From: Dethiosulfatarculus sandiegensis
GTDB lineage: Bacteria; Desulfobacterota; Desulfarculia; Desulfarculales; Desulfarculaceae
Reading direction: 5' to 3'
Assembly: GCF_000931935.2 (NCBI RefSeq)
Contig: NZ_AZAC01000029.1
Span: 85,429 to 149,428, forward strand
DNA length: 64,000 nucleotides
Made by a program: the position numbers and the translations under genes. Position 1 is the first letter of the stretch; each line of letters opens with the position of its first letter. Under the pieces are notes generated by a model, which was not told the DNA's origin, did no database searches, and was given only the letters and a program-made list of their open reading frames with translations. Shown one piece after another: positions 63,785 to 64,000 of this stretch.

Positions 63785-64000
63785 GGTGGTCTCCGTATGG
63801 TGAAATGAGAGTTGCTTAAGATTACTCACACCAAACGAAAGGACCACCACCTTGGACAAGGATAACACCAAAAAGCTCGGGCATGTCGTACATATCGACG
63901 AGGGTAAGATTCGGGGCCATTTGGACGAAATGGTCAGGGGCACAGTGGAGCAGACCTTAAACGATTTACTGGATGCCGAAGCAGATAGACTCTGCAATGC
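63785..64000 (+). mobile_element. Left end of an IS256-family insertion sequence
   Basis: The transposase start at 63852 and the about 65 bp before it form the left end of an insertion sequence. The terminal repeat probably begins near GGTGGTCTCC (63784-63793), but without the right end neither the repeat length nor the target duplication can be set. Confidence 0.6.
63852..64000 (+). CDS. IS256-family transposase, N-terminal fragment
   Basis: About 50 residues are visible before the window ends: LDKDNTKKLGHVVHIDEG continuing GKIRGHLDEMVRGTVEQTLN and LLDAEADRLCNA. This is the typical start of IS256-family (mutator-type) DDE transposases. Start is a TTG at 63852 after AAAGGA. The catalytic triad lies outside. 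Confidence 0.85.
   Translation, partial: MDKDNTKKLGHVVHIDEGKIRGHLDEMVRGTVEQTLNDLLDAEADRLCN

Overview
The window looks like a chromosome segment of a strictly anaerobic Desulfobacterota (deltaproteobacterial) heterotroph. Pointers are a Desulfovibrio-type molybdenum aldehyde oxidoreductase, a 2-hydroxyacyl-CoA dehydratase-type radical activase system, three TRAP uptake loci, ADP-forming acyl-CoA synthetase, NAD-glutamate and alanine dehydrogenases, a PEP-CTERM protein, and large multi-PAS kinases. The species cannot be named from sequence alone. No rRNA, tRNA or CRISPR array was recognised.

Layout. 1-8 kb, minus strand: aldehyde oxidoreductase (cut by the window edge), a small flagellin-tail-like protein, an activator ATPase with a single-subunit double-cubane-type reductase, and a TAXI-TRAP transporter. 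8.7-16 kb, plus: an EAL-CBS-GGDEF protein, then a three-gene cassette (unknown 818-aa protein, phosphatidylserine decarboxylase, Lgt-like membrane protein). 15.9-30.9 kb: secreted metallophosphoesterase, a chemoreceptor with duplicated Cache regions, a 1592-aa hybrid kinase, an outer-membrane barrel, alanine dehydrogenase and an ACT-PAS-sigma54 activator. 32-38.7 kb, minus: FadR-type regulator, DctPQM TRAP transporter, VOC epimerase and ADP-forming acyl-CoA synthetase, a complete uptake-activation-epimerisation cassette. 39-41.5 kb: cupin, periplasmic protein, PEP-CTERM protein. 41.5-45.4 kb: an accessory island with a protease-dead S24-type repressor, palindromic operators, a tandem-HTH protein and an RloA/RloB-like ATPase/TOPRIM pair whose second gene is frame-disrupted. 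45.5-50 kb, minus: a second DctPQM locus with a phenylacetate-CoA ligase-type enzyme and a small coiled-coil protein. 50.8-64 kb: NAD-glutamate dehydrogenase, lytic transglycosylase, two sensor kinases, a methyltransferase fusion, a half-size AbrB membrane protein, and the left end of an IS256-family element.

How it fits together. The metabolic theme is scavenging of organic acids and amino acids: high-affinity TRAP uptake, thioesterification to CoA, and deamination by Ald and GDH. All three TRAP loci carry a strong hairpin between the binding-protein gene and the permease genes, suggesting a shared way of making more binding protein than permease. The most promising unexplained elements are the double-cubane reductase pair, the unknown/PSD/Lgt-like cassette, the RloAB-like island, and a structured, terminator-ended RNA candidate at 1877-2015.
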